Assembly: GCA_009602725.1 (NCBI GenBank)
Contig: WELB01000011.1
Coordinates: 778,737-791,853 of the forward strand
Reading direction: 5' to 3'
From: Spirogloea muscicola
Taxonomy: Eukaryota > Streptophyta > Zygnematophyceae > Spirogloeales > Spirogloeaceae
DNA: 13,117 nucleotides
The position numbers and the translations under genes were made by a program. The notes under the pieces were generated by a model, which saw only the letters and a program-made list of their open reading frames with translations, was not told the origin of the DNA and did no database searches. Shown here piece after piece: positions 1 through 10,400 of this stretch (positions within the stretch are counted from its first letter, which is position 1; each line of letters opens with the position of its first letter).

Positions 1-40
<40 letters not shown>
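1..40. repeat. (CGC)n trinucleotide repeat at window start
   Basis: About 13 uninterrupted CGC units open the window. The repeat may extend to the left. Read as codons it could give poly-Ala, poly-Arg or poly-Pro, but no gene could be tied to it, so its coding status is unknown. Confidence 0.9.
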
Positions 41-416
41 CGCATAGCGCGGCGCGGGCGGAATCCGAGCTCCAGCACAAGCAGGCCCTGCCGCGCGTGG
101 CGGCGCGAGCGGCCGGAGCGCTCGTTGGCCGCTGCCCGTTGCCGCTCTAGCGCCGCTTTTGCGGCAGGCAGCGCAAGCCGTCGCTGGGAACCCGCGCTCT
201 TGCCTTTGCTCTCACGCCGCGGGCGCCAAGGCGAGCGCCCTCCAAACCTGGCTGCGGCGACGCAGAGCCCGGATAAGGCGGCGCGGCACGGCTGAGGTGC
301 CTGTCCAGCGCAAGCGTTCCCGTTGCAGTCCGCAAAGGAGCTGGCGATGGGCCGCCGGCTGAAGCCGACCAGTCCCACCACCGCAGTCGAGTGATCGTCG
401 TCCTCCGTCAGCCTCC
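41..416 (+). promoter_or_regulatory. GC-rich upstream region / 5' UTR of POLD3
   Basis: No recognisable protein is encoded here; the open frames are short and of biased composition, as expected in GC-rich DNA. The stretch is CpG-rich and lies directly before the POLD3 ATG. An in-frame TGA at 360-362 closes the POLD3 frame upstream, so no N-terminal extension is hidden unless a further 5' exon exists. A 15-codon upstream ORF occupies 347-394. No TATA box is obvious. A divergent gene starting left of the window cannot be excluded. Confidence 0.5.
347..394 (+). promoter_or_regulatory. Upstream ORF in the POLD3 leader (15 codons)
   Basis: ATG at 347-349 runs to TGA at 392-394, ending 22 nt before the POLD3 start and in a different frame. 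It matters only if transcription starts upstream of 347, which the sequence cannot show. Confidence 0.35.
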
Positions 417-2724
417 ATGGCCGCCAACCTCCAGCAGCTTCTGGCGGAGCTGGAGAGGCTGGTCCATGACGAGCTCAGAGTGGTAAGCCCGTCCGGCTTG
501 CCGCCAGTCGACCCAGTCTGCTAGCCTCCAATCGGCAGGACTGCACCTGGCAAGGAGCCGCATTGTGGCCTGGCCTGACGGCAGCTGGCACCCTGCTTGT
601 GCTGCGGGCACATGCACCGCCGCAGGTGTCGTACAAGTGGCTCAGCCGGGCATTCTCGCTGCCCTCCGACGTCGCCAAGCAGTAAGCGGGGTCCTGCAGC
701 AGCCTGCCTAACAGACACTTAAGCCGAAAAGTGCGCTGCAGGCTACCGCATTGAGCACGTCTCGCAGTCCGCAGGTCAGGCATGTCATTGAGTTTCTGGT
801 CCAGTTCATCGGCACAGACCCTGAAAGTTTCGTCTGGCTGCGACGACTGGGCCAGGGTGCTGTACAAATTTGCTGAGAGTCACAAGGGGCGTGTGGAGGC
901 TACGTACCTCGCCGCGGGCTGGACTAAGGAGGAGCCCAGAAGCCATGCGCTGCAGTTGACCTCCTCGGGGAAGCTGGAAGGTCAGCAGCTGCTGGTACAC
1001 TGCGCGGGCTGAGGTTGTCAGCAGGAGACGTGCATGCCTGCCTGCGCCCTGGCTGCAGGAGCAAGGTGGAGGTGATCCTTGCCGGATTTGCAGTGATGGG
1101 ACTTGAGGTAACCTCCATGTATGGCTGCGCAGAGTGCAAGGCTGCCATGGCGGAGGTTACATCCGTCCATGTGTACAGCGTTCAGCAGGCACTCCCCAAG
1201 GACGCGGCAGCACTGTGGAGTGCCGAGTTCATACAAGCAGAGGAGCTCTTCAACAAGGCCCGGCGCGTCGACAACTGCCTGTGGGACAACAGGTGCCCGT
1301 GGGCCTGATTGTGCTTGCACAAGTAAATAAGATGCTCAATTTCCAACTGTCAACAGGGTCAATTGTCTCAATTCTTGAAATGATAATGGTGGGGCATCAA
1401 TGTGATGCTGGCGCACTGGTGGTGGTCGCTGCTGCAGGTTCAGCGGCGTGGCCTCCTCAGAAGCACGGCCGGCTCACGCTGCTGGTACAGCAGCTGCTGG
1501 AAGCGCACAGGCCAATCCTGCATCAGACGTGACCAAGCCGGCCCCTGCAATGCAAGCCGAGCTGGGGGAGAAGCAGGTGCCTGTGGCGCTGCAGCAGCCA
1601 ACAGATGTAAACCCAGAGGCCAATGGTTCGAAGGACGGGGCTGAGCACAATGCAGCGCGCCCATCTGCGAAGCCGGCTGCACCACAAGGGAGGAAGAGGC
1701 CCCAGGGGACCACAAATGGTGGTGGTGCTTCACTCGCCAGCCTCTGGGGAAAGCAGTTGCCGTCAAGGGCGGCGGCTGCAGCCAATGCTGACACCGCGGC
1801 TGGGCAGCCAGGAGAGGCGCAGGAACATGACCACCCACGCCGTGCGCTTCAGCCTGTGAACTCTGATCGAGCATTTGACACTGATGTGGCCGTCCTCAGT
1901 GGGAAGCCGCCTGTCAGCGCCAAGGTGCTCATCAGCTCGCCAAGTTCGGGCCCTGCGGTTGACGAGGGGGAGCACATGGCCGAGCCTGCTGTGAGTAGCC
2001 AGGACAACGTCAGCCCTCCAGATGTTCTCCAGGAGGTGAATGTGCAGGCCTCTGGTCAGAGTGAGGCTAAGGTGGCAGATGCAACTGGGGCGTTCAAGCG
2101 CAGAAAGGTCCTTCAGACGGTCATGGACGAGCGAGGCAGAGAAGGTGACGCTAACCAGCCCTGACTCTGGCTTAACTTTAACAGCTGGCACAGGAGCCTG
2201 CATACAGCCTGCTCAAAGTTAAAGGTCGACTGCCTTGCCTTCATTGATGACCGTACTTATCTTGGGCCGTAATGTCTAAGCTCTTATATGGGAGCCGGCT
2301 CACAATTCTTGCTTGGTGCAGTTACGCGCATAGTTTGGGAGGGCGAGGATGGCGAGGAATGCCACACATCGCCCAAGTCGTCTCCCCCTGAGCCACTGCG
2401 TGGGCCACCATCCCTCAAGTATGACAAGCTTATACCCTGCCTGCATTTGAGAGGACTTATTTTGGTGCTCATTCCTGCCGATCACCAAGACAGCGGCATG
2501 CTAATGTCATACTTAGTCACCAAATGCTCCGGTGCACAACATCACCTCAGTCAATCTAACCACGAATTGCCCATTCTGGCGTATGCAGGCCCAGTCAAGA
2601 TGCGTCAGCAGCGAAACCCTTGGCAAAGCCCGCGGTGGCAGGCAAAGTCATGCCAAAGGGAGCCACCAAGAGCGGCAAGGCTGCTCAGAAAGGCAACATC
2701 ATGAACTTCTTCAAGAAGGGCTAG
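417..2724 (+). CDS. POLD3: DNA polymerase delta subunit 3 (POLD3/p66), 7 exons
   Basis: This encodes the nuclear accessory subunit that joins the polymerase delta core through POLD2 and tethers it to PCNA during lagging-strand synthesis and repair. Exons: 417-482, 626-681, 856-980, 1133-1292, 1438-2144, 2322-2418, 2589-2724. All introns are GT-AG (143-177 nt), and the joined frame gives 448 residues with no internal stop. The ATG has a strong context (CCATGG) and follows an in-frame TGA at 360-362. The N-terminal winged-helix domain (about residues 1-150) carries VSYKWLSRAFS, AKQVLYKFAE, VEATYLAAGW, SVHVYSVQ and a DNRF-type end. Exon 5 encodes a long Ala/Pro/Gly-rich, probably disordered linker. 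A basic KRRK cluster at 356-359 may be a nuclear signal; it precedes the family's DERGREVT.IVWEGE segment. The end, KGNIMNFFKKG, is a PIP box (residues 438-445) with K in place of the usual Q. The length resembles other POLD3 proteins. Identity is firm; the least certain joins are those of exons 3 and 4. Confidence 0.93.
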
Positions 2725-3879
2725 CACGTGCAGCTCCCTTAAAGGCAGGCTGAGCCAGCAGGCGTGGCCCTACAGCTACATGTGCCTCTGCATGCTGGAA
2801 GTCATGGGCCATCCTCCTCAGCCCTAGCCCTCGTGCTCTTGAGATAGCTAAACAAGTTACAAGGCCAAGAGGACTAGGCACTTACAGCGAAATCAAGGTG
2901 TTTATCCGGCAAATTTTGATGGCGAAGTCAAAGGGCTGCAAGCAGATGCTTTGTCATGCACAGGTGCTGACTGTGACGCCAACAGCTCTGCTATGACTGC
3001 TGCGGCTGTCCAGACAGCGCAGCATCAAGGCAATCAAAGGGTTGGCAACACTTGGCGGAATGCCAGCATGCAAATCTGGCCCTTCAGGAGCACCCACGCA
3101 CGACTGGGCGTGATGATGGCCTCCATGGAGCCCACGCAAGAACAAGAGCCTGCTATTAGAAGCATGCGATGATGACTACGGAAGACCAGCACAAGGATAT
3201 CAGACGAGCCGGGCAAGACGACATTCAGCAAGGGGCAAAGTACAAGCCACCCAGCAAAGTGAGCAGCTATGTTCAGGTAGGACTCGACACCCTCAAATGC
3301 TGTTGTTTGGAAGTGCAGGCAATGAAGGTGAGATTTGCAGGTGCTTCAACTTGCACAACAGCAGCTAGTGCAAGTTGACAGGCCAGCATTGGCTGCTCTT
3401 ATATGTCTCTGGGTGCTGTCTGCTTGGTCATGACTGTGTCTCTCGATTGACCTCATGCAGAGCTGACCACCTGGCAGAGCCTGAATACTAGGCAGCTAAG
3501 AGCTTCAGGAGTCGAATGACTTGTAGCCCCCCACAAGAAAAGGTTCGTGTCGATGCTACTGGATGTCAAGCTGGAAGCAATGGCCAGCACAGAATTGCTT
3601 CGAAGTCAAGTATTAGCGAGCAGTGCTACAAAGGACGCTGAGGGACTCCTTAACAGCCCAGTCTAGCAAGGCTCCTGCCATCCTTGCGATGCAGCTATCC
3701 CAGACCTTTGCCATACAATCTGCACCAAATGTTGGGAGTCTGCTCCATACTCCCAGGCGCTCCTGCAATGGCATTTGTCGGTGTGACATCCTGTCAATAA
3801 GGGGTCTTGTATTTCCAGCAGAATTTTTCACTTCTCCTTAGCCAGCATCGCTCAAGCCTGCCGACACTGAGCTGAATCT

Positions 3880-3922
3880 CTGAACCTCTGAACCTATGTA
3901 ATCTAAGAACCTATGAACCTTA
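3880..3922. repeat. Short clustered GAACCT repeats
   Basis: The hexamer GAACCT occurs four times in about 40 nt: two copies spaced 8 nt apart as CTGAACCT, then two more spaced as GAACCTATGAACCT. The array is too short and irregular for a satellite. Its function is unknown. Confidence 0.7.
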
Positions 3923-4259
3923 GAATCATATGTAGGATCCTAGCTGGCCTTTACAAGTATAGATACATTACTTAGCAGCCGCTTCTCACGAAGGGAATTG
4001 CTTGAGTCCGGCTGAAGGCTTTCCCGTTATCAGCAGCAGTGGGTACTAATGTCCCCTTCAGTTGTGTCTTCCCGCTTCCTTACCTTAGCAGCCCCTCATC
4101 AAACATCCCTCGTTCTTTTGACAATCGGTGCATGGGGTTTGCGAAAGTCCCTCTCACTTTTACCTTCGTTTCATGCGCACCGCGCACCCCTCTCCCATCA
4201 GTTGCAGTGCGAGTCGAGCCCTGGCAGCGGACCTGGCTGCTCCGCCGGAGGCACCGCCC

Positions 4260-4260
<1 letters not shown>

Positions 4261-4298
<38 letters not shown>
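4261..4298. repeat. (CGG)n repeat in VPS35 upstream region
   Basis: About 12 uninterrupted CGG units lie roughly 140 nt before the VPS35 start codon, within the likely promoter or 5' UTR. Such runs recur at both ends of this window. Confidence 0.9.
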
Positions 4299-4299
<1 letters not shown>

Positions 4300-4372
4300 T
4301 GGAGTGATCCTGCTACGGGCTTGTCGGGGTGTGCAGTCGGATCTGCGCTAGGTGAAGGGAAGCGCTGCGTCG

Positions 4373-4393
4373 ATGGGCGTGGCCCGCCGCTGA
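4373..4393 (+). promoter_or_regulatory. Minimal upstream ORF in the VPS35 leader (6 codons)
   Basis: ATG at 4373-4375 is followed by GGC GTG GCC CGC CGC and TGA at 4391-4393. It is in the same frame as VPS35 and stops 45 nt before the main ATG. It would be translated only if the transcript starts upstream of 4373. Confidence 0.4.
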
Positions 4394-4438
4394 GTGGACC
4401 GGGGAGGCCGCTGCCGGCCTCGGCGCGGCGCGGGCGCC

Positions 4439-7400
4439 ATGGCCGCCGCGCTGGGCGGCGCGGGCGCCGCGGAGGAGCAGGAGCGGTGGCTGGCGGACGC
4501 GCTCAGCGTGGTCAAGCAGCAGGCCTTCCACATGAAGCGCGCCCTGGTGCGTCTTGTCAACCCCTCGGCAGCGCTCCTTGGCCTCCTGCCCGCCGCTCGC
4601 TCAGACGGCCGCGAGCTTCCCGAGCTGGTCTCACGGTGTAGCTCGCTACCTCGCCGCAGCTTGCCGGCTGATCAGTGCCTGCCAGTGTATGCATGGCGGC
4701 CTTGTGACCTTGCTCGCAGGACGCCAACAACATTAGGGAGGCCCTCAAATTCTCCGCCCTCATGCTCTCGGAGCTCCGCACGTCCAAGCTCTCCCCCCAG
4801 AAGTACTACGAGCTTTGTATCCTCCCCCCGCATTCGCCTGCAGCCGGCAAGGCCCAGGCCTGCTGTGCAGCCAGTCTAGCAGCGGTTTGTCTCCCTCCCT
4901 TGGCAGTTGCTATGGTGAGGCCTCCTCCTGCAAAAGGGCAGTGCATCGCGCGCAGAATTCATGTGACACTGTCGAATTTGGCACACCACTCGATTTTGTA
5001 CCCGAGGCCCTCCTTGACAGAAACCTAGACATGAGGATATTCGACGACTTGCGGCACCTAGAGTCTTTCTTCGGAGAGGCGAATAGGAACGGGCGCAGCT
5101 GCGCCGACCTGTACGAGCTCGTGCAGCATGCCGGCAACGTCGTCCCGCGCCTGTGAGCATCGTGCAAAAACGCTTTGCTCACACTTCCTTGCAGAGATTG
5201 CTGATATCATGCAAGATGGACATCTGAAGGTCCCAACTCAATTTGGATAGGTCTGGCACTTTGACACAGTCGACACAGTCAACAGTAGGACCTACTTCTG
5301 ACGCAGTGTCACCCTGTATGCTCGCTGCCTTGTTATCAACAAGGTACCTTCTGTGTACGGTGGGGTCCGTGTACATAAAGTCAAAAGAGGCCCCAGCCAA
5401 AGACGTCCTCAAGGACTTGGTGGAGATGACACGGGGCGTGCAGCATCCTGTGCGCGGCCTTTTTTTAAGGAGCTACTTGTCACAGATCAGCCGGGACAAG
5501 CTTCCAGATGTTGGCTCTGAATATGCAGGGTACGAGGTCCGCCTGAGCAACTTGGCGCTTATTGTTGTGGAGAATGTACTTTGCAGCACCTGACAGCCAG
5601 CTCAGCCAGCCTTCTTGACACCCTACTGTAGTTGGACATCAGGGAAGGAGGGGCAATTGAGGATGCTGTGGAGTTTGTTCTACAGAATTTTACGGAAATG
5701 AACAAGCTCTGGGTTAGAATGCAACATCAGGTGCGCTTTTCTGTACTAAGCTTCATGACCTTCAAATTCGCTCAAAGCAAGCGCAGTCTAGATGGGTGTT
5801 AACACGCTTTGAGCACAGCCAGGCAGACCGCCTTAGCAGATATTGCCTCCATGGACAGGGAGGATCAAAGGAGAAGGAGAGACGAGAGAAGGAACGGAGC
5901 GAACTCAGAGACTTGGTAGGTGATCCTGCATGTCCTGAAAGAACCTCAGTAGTCCTTCGTGGAATACTGTGCTTGCAGCTTGAGATTATCTGAGCATGAG
6001 CCGCGTATACTTCTTACAGGTAGGGAAGAATCTGCACGTCCTGAGTCAGCTGGAAGGTGTCCACCTGGAGATGTACGAGAGCACTGTGTTGCCGAGGATA
6101 TTTGAGCAGGTATTTGCATGAGCATGCTAGGACTATAACAAGAACAGCGTCTGGTTAAGTGAATATGAAGATATTTACTGGATATACCAGTTGCCTTTTG
6201 TTACTGAAGGAAGTACAACAAGAAGGAATATTGAGATATGGTCACCACGTAGGCATACTCACCTTACATCGCCATGTCAAAGTGATTCTGATTGAAGAAG
6301 CATGTAAGATCATGTTGAGAAAGGAAAGTGACACTGATCAGGTGCATATCTAGACGTTTTAAACAATCGATCCTCCACTTGTAGGTGGTCAATTGCAAGG
6401 ACGAAATAGCGCAATTTTACCTAATGGACTGCGTTATCCAAGTCTTCCCGGATGACTTTCACCTACGGACATTGCAGACATTGCTGGGAGCTTGCCCGCA
6501 ACTTCAGGTGAGCTTATGTATGACAATTTGCGCATGTTGATTGCTTGCATGTGGTACATGAGGTCCTTGTCGCAGAGGTCTGCATACCTAGGTGCAAAGC
6601 AGCTGCACTGTTGCCCTGTATCATTTACTTGCCTCTAAGATCTGCCCTTGGCAGCCAGGTGTGGATATCAAAACAGTCATGTCACAATTGATGGACCGAC
6701 TCTCCAAGTACGCAGCCATGTCACCAGAGGTCTGATCCCTTGCACCTTGCTTGTGTCTGAAGATGTCGACCTATGTCAGCATCTGCTTTCCAAGTATTAG
6801 CACTTGACCTGTTCAGTGTTTCAAAGAAGGAGCACTTATCTAAGAATGCTAGCACCGAGGATGAGCTCGCTGAATAATAGAAGGGCATTCCGAGAAATTT
6901 CTCTACATCGACTTATGGAAGTCATTGTTGTTCCATTGCAGGTACTCCCAGAGTTTCTTGAGGTGGATGCCTTTTCCAAGTTCTCGGAGGCCGTCGCAAA
7001 GGTTGGTCTCAAAGCTGGGCAACAAAACAGTTCCATGTTTGCGGTTCCTTGCTTGTATGATCAGATACATAGTGCAACTGAAAGAATACGATGGTGCAAG
7101 GTGGTGTCACTGAGCTTTGCATTGCATCTGACCTCCAGGTGATAGAGGCCCAACCGGACATGGCCTTGGATGGGGCTGTCAGTCTTCATGTGTCGCTCTT
7201 GACATTCGTTCTCCAAGTGCACAGTGATCGGCTTGACTATGTCGATCATGTCCTGGTAAGATGGACAAGCCTCAAGCCTCCAAGTTGTGACAGGAATGCT
7301 TGCAAATCCGATGAGGAGCCCACTGAGGCTTGCCTTTGTTGCATGACTGTGTAGCCTGCATTTCTGAATATCTATCATGCTTCTTTTCTCCTTGGCAATA

Positions 7401-10400
7401 AGGACAAAGCACAAAAGGCAGCAATAGGTAAGCAATTTTTTGGGCTTCGGTTGGCTTCTCCTTGTCATTCTCTTCCCTCTTCGCTCGTGGCTGAACTAGA
7501 CATTTCTGCTCTCTATGGCTTGGTGACTGCAGGGGGCTATGGTACGAGTTTTGGAAGGGAGGGGGAAAGTCAAGGACGTCAAGGCTACCAAGCAGCTCAT
7601 GTTGCTGCTTACCTCGCCACTGGAAAAGTTCAGTGACATTGTGACTGTCCTTCTCCTTGAACATTTTCCTCGCCTAATGGACCACCTCGACACAGGGACA
7701 AACAAAATCATGGCCTCTGTCATTGTTCAGAGCATCCTGAAAAATGGAACAATCATACAGGAGTCTGCCACGGTAAGGGCCATCCATGCCTTATTGAGCC
7801 ATCAGGTGCCTTGAGTGAGGAGTTCACCTTGTCCTTTTGAACATAAGCATGCAAACACGAACTAAAGTTGGTGGCCTTGCCGTACTTTTGAGTGGCTTAT
7901 TGATATTGACTCCTGCTTTACTGAAAGTAGCTTGCCGAAATTCTGTCCTCTTCTCAAGGTGGAAGCTTTGCTCGACCTTCTGAAGGAGCTCATCCAGGAG
8001 ACAGATGATGCAGTCCCACTTGACGAGGTCGGTGGGGAGCCCTTGCCTCTGCTCACCTTCGTAAGCTAGACAATAGGTACTTTCAATAATTCTACCTGTC
8101 TGTGTCTTCTGACTGAGCGTCTGTGCCTAGTCTGCTATGAGTTTCAGTAGCATCACATGATTGTTTTATTGTGGCCTTGCCCTCTCTGCATATTCAGTCG
8201 GACCATGAAGATTTCCTGGACGAGCAAGGACTTGTTGCCAAACTTGTGCACGTCTTGTACGCTGAGGATCCTGAGGAGATGTTCAAGGTGACAATATATC
8301 TGCTGTCCTTGTGCATCAACGACTATATAGTTAGTCGTGCGCTGAGCAGAATGGACAATGGCCTGCCATCTCGCTGCAAAATAGCTGGCATAGCTGGCTC
8401 AGTCTCCAGTCTTGCCCTTCTCAGAGCAAAAGTTAGACACTTGGGGCTCAAGTCCGAGGGCAACTAGTTTGTCTACTGCTCTGATCAGGTAGCAAGTTTG
8501 AGAATTCAGGCCTCAGCTACACCGCGGAGTGTCGAAGAAGGCTTGCATGATTTGTCACACCACTTTGCGGATAAATCTTGCTTAGGTTGTGATGGCGCGG
8601 GCTGCTGCTTGAGAATGTCTTGCAGATACTCTCCACAACAAGGAGGCACTTGGCTTCCGGAGGTTCCAAACGGCTTCCCTACACCTATCCATCCCTTGTT
8701 TTCTGCACTCTAAAGGTAAGCAGGACAACTGTGCTTGCAGCTGTTCTGATGCAGCTGTAGCTGATCCATGAGCACTGTTGTGAACTCTCTGCACGAGTAG
8801 CAATCTGTTCAAAGCCAGTACAGAGCTGTACTAGTAGAGCAGAGGAAGCTTGGCTTCTGTTGCACACCGCTTGACAGACAGCTGTGCTGAAGAGTCGATT
8901 GACATTTTCCCTTGGTTGTTACTTTGCGACAGCTTGTTCGATGTCTGCAGAATGTTGAAGAGTCTGAGGAGGCTGAAGGAGTCAGCAGAAGTAAATTGTT
9001 CAGATATCTTCATCAAGTTCGTTCCTAGTCACTCCTTAATCAAGTTGAATAAGTTGAAGAGATCTGTCCAGCCTCAGAAGCAGCACATGAGTATTCTTAT
9101 CTCAGGGAGCTGCCAAATTAATATGATATTGGGTCTTCGACATAGAAAGCAACCTGGTCATAATGTATCAGTGGTGCAACCCGCTTACATACCGGCGTCT
9201 TATAGTATGTTCTTGCTAGGCATGGCTGATGAATATCTGAAGTCATGGTATCATTTGGCTTAATGTCCCCCTTAACAGACACTTGAAGAGCTGGCCATGG
9301 TTCCCGCTTCAGAGTTGGCTTTACAACTTTACTTACAGTGTGCAGAGGCAAGTATCTTACAGACTGGCCTTTGAGAGACCAGATATCTGGTGATGGCATT
9401 ACAGCTTGTTGGCTGATCGCCTCAATTTGTTACCAAACTTCTGAACAGATTCACTGTAGTCTGCTCAACCTGCACATATAATGCGTGCACAAAGTCTTAA
9501 ATCCGTATGGCTGGCTCTCATGCTGGAGTACTGCCGGCATGTAGTAGTGCTTCTGCCTGCTTCATGACATTCGTCATTGTGAATGCAGGCTGCCAGTGAA
9601 TGTCAGATGGAGGACCTTGCATACGAATTTTTTACACAGGCATTTGTCTTGTACGAGGAGGACATATCTGTAAGTACGGTCCACCCTTGTGTCTTGCGTG
9701 CCTGTTGATTTCAAGATGTACAGTATACTAGAATTGCCATCTTAGCCATCAGGTGTGGCCCAAGCCTCCTTTTCCATGTTGAGCAAAGCAGCAGCAGAGG
9801 TTTGCTAACTATTACGAGGGTCTTTTATGATGCAGGACTCCAAAGCTCAAATTACGGCAATTTACCTCATCATTGGGACACTCCAGAGGACGCTAGTCTT
9901 TGGGCCTGAGAATCGAGACACCCTCACTCACAAGGCCACAGGGGTCAGTGTTATCATATTGATGCTATACCTTTTGCCCACTGCCAAACGTCGCCCAACG
10001 TCATACATTGCTTTTTTGGCCATAAGCCCCAGTATCCTCGCCTTCACTGTTCCATTGGCTTTGCCGAAGAGCATGTGCTGCGTACCTCAAAGGCACTAGC
10101 AACAGCTTTTGCTGCTGGTTTGTGACAAATGCTCGTTGTGTTGGGCTTACAGTCGTGGCTCTGTAGACGTCGAGGCATGTACAATTTGACACGAGTTGCC
10201 GCCTCCTAGTGCTTTTTGTATGCTGCAGCCCTGCAGCTCCTTATCTTTATGAGCAAGGGTGCAACCTTGCAATATCCATCAACAGTTGCTGCCATTTAGC
10301 AACAACATCATCTTGCGATCTTTTACTTATGTGGGCAATATTGTTGTGCTGGCAGTACTCAGCAAAGTTGCTCAAAAGGCCGGACCAATGCCGCGCAGTG

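Larger units (their letters stand above)
2725..4438. other. 1.7 kb intergenic region (POLD3 3' UTR, VPS35 promoter and leader)
   Basis: No recognisable coding sequence was found on either strand. The open frames here are under about 75 codons, apart from GC-rich ones around the CGG run, and none resembles a known family. The left part should hold the POLD3 3' UTR. A TGTAA at 3897-3901 matches the chlorophyte polyadenylation signal, but it lies about 1.17 kb from the stop codon, so the link is weak. Short GAACCT repeats lie at 3880-3922. About 4055-4200 is pyrimidine-rich, and 4261-4298 is a CGG run; both are plausible VPS35 promoter or leader parts. Confidence 0.6.

Noticed and set aside
775-855. 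An apparent VIEFLVQF-like reading at 781-804, which looked like a continuation of the POLD3 AKQ motif.
   Set aside because: It is out of frame with the following clear POLD3 segment and would demand a frameshift. The acceptor at 854-855 joins AKQ to VLYKFAESHKG in phase, so the stretch is intron.
1059-1132. A longer POLD3 exon 4 beginning at 1059 (SKVEVILAGF...), with a partial echo EVTSMYG before EVTSVHVYS.
   Set aside because: The frame does not connect to exon 3 with any good donor that keeps SSGKLE. The acceptor at 1131-1132 gives KLEECKAAMAEVTSVHVYS in phase, matching the family.
1440-1874. A 144-codon minus-strand open frame opposite POLD3 exon 5.
   Set aside because: It is a shadow of the GC-rich coding exon, of low-complexity composition, with no family resemblance.
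3613-3841. Overlapping open frames on both strands of about 72 codons in the intergenic region.
   Set aside because: Neither resembles a known family or shows convincing splice partners. Open frames of this size are expected by chance.
4039-4641. A 200-codon plus-strand open frame across the CGG run and VPS35 exon 1.
   Set aside because: It is Arg/Gly-rich owing to the CGG repeat and GC-rich DNA, and it overlaps VPS35 exon 1 in another frame.
5153-5159. TGA directly after the last full codon of VPS35 exon 3, which could look like a premature stop.
   Set aside because: It is part of the GTGAGC donor. The next exon restores PRLYLL in phase.
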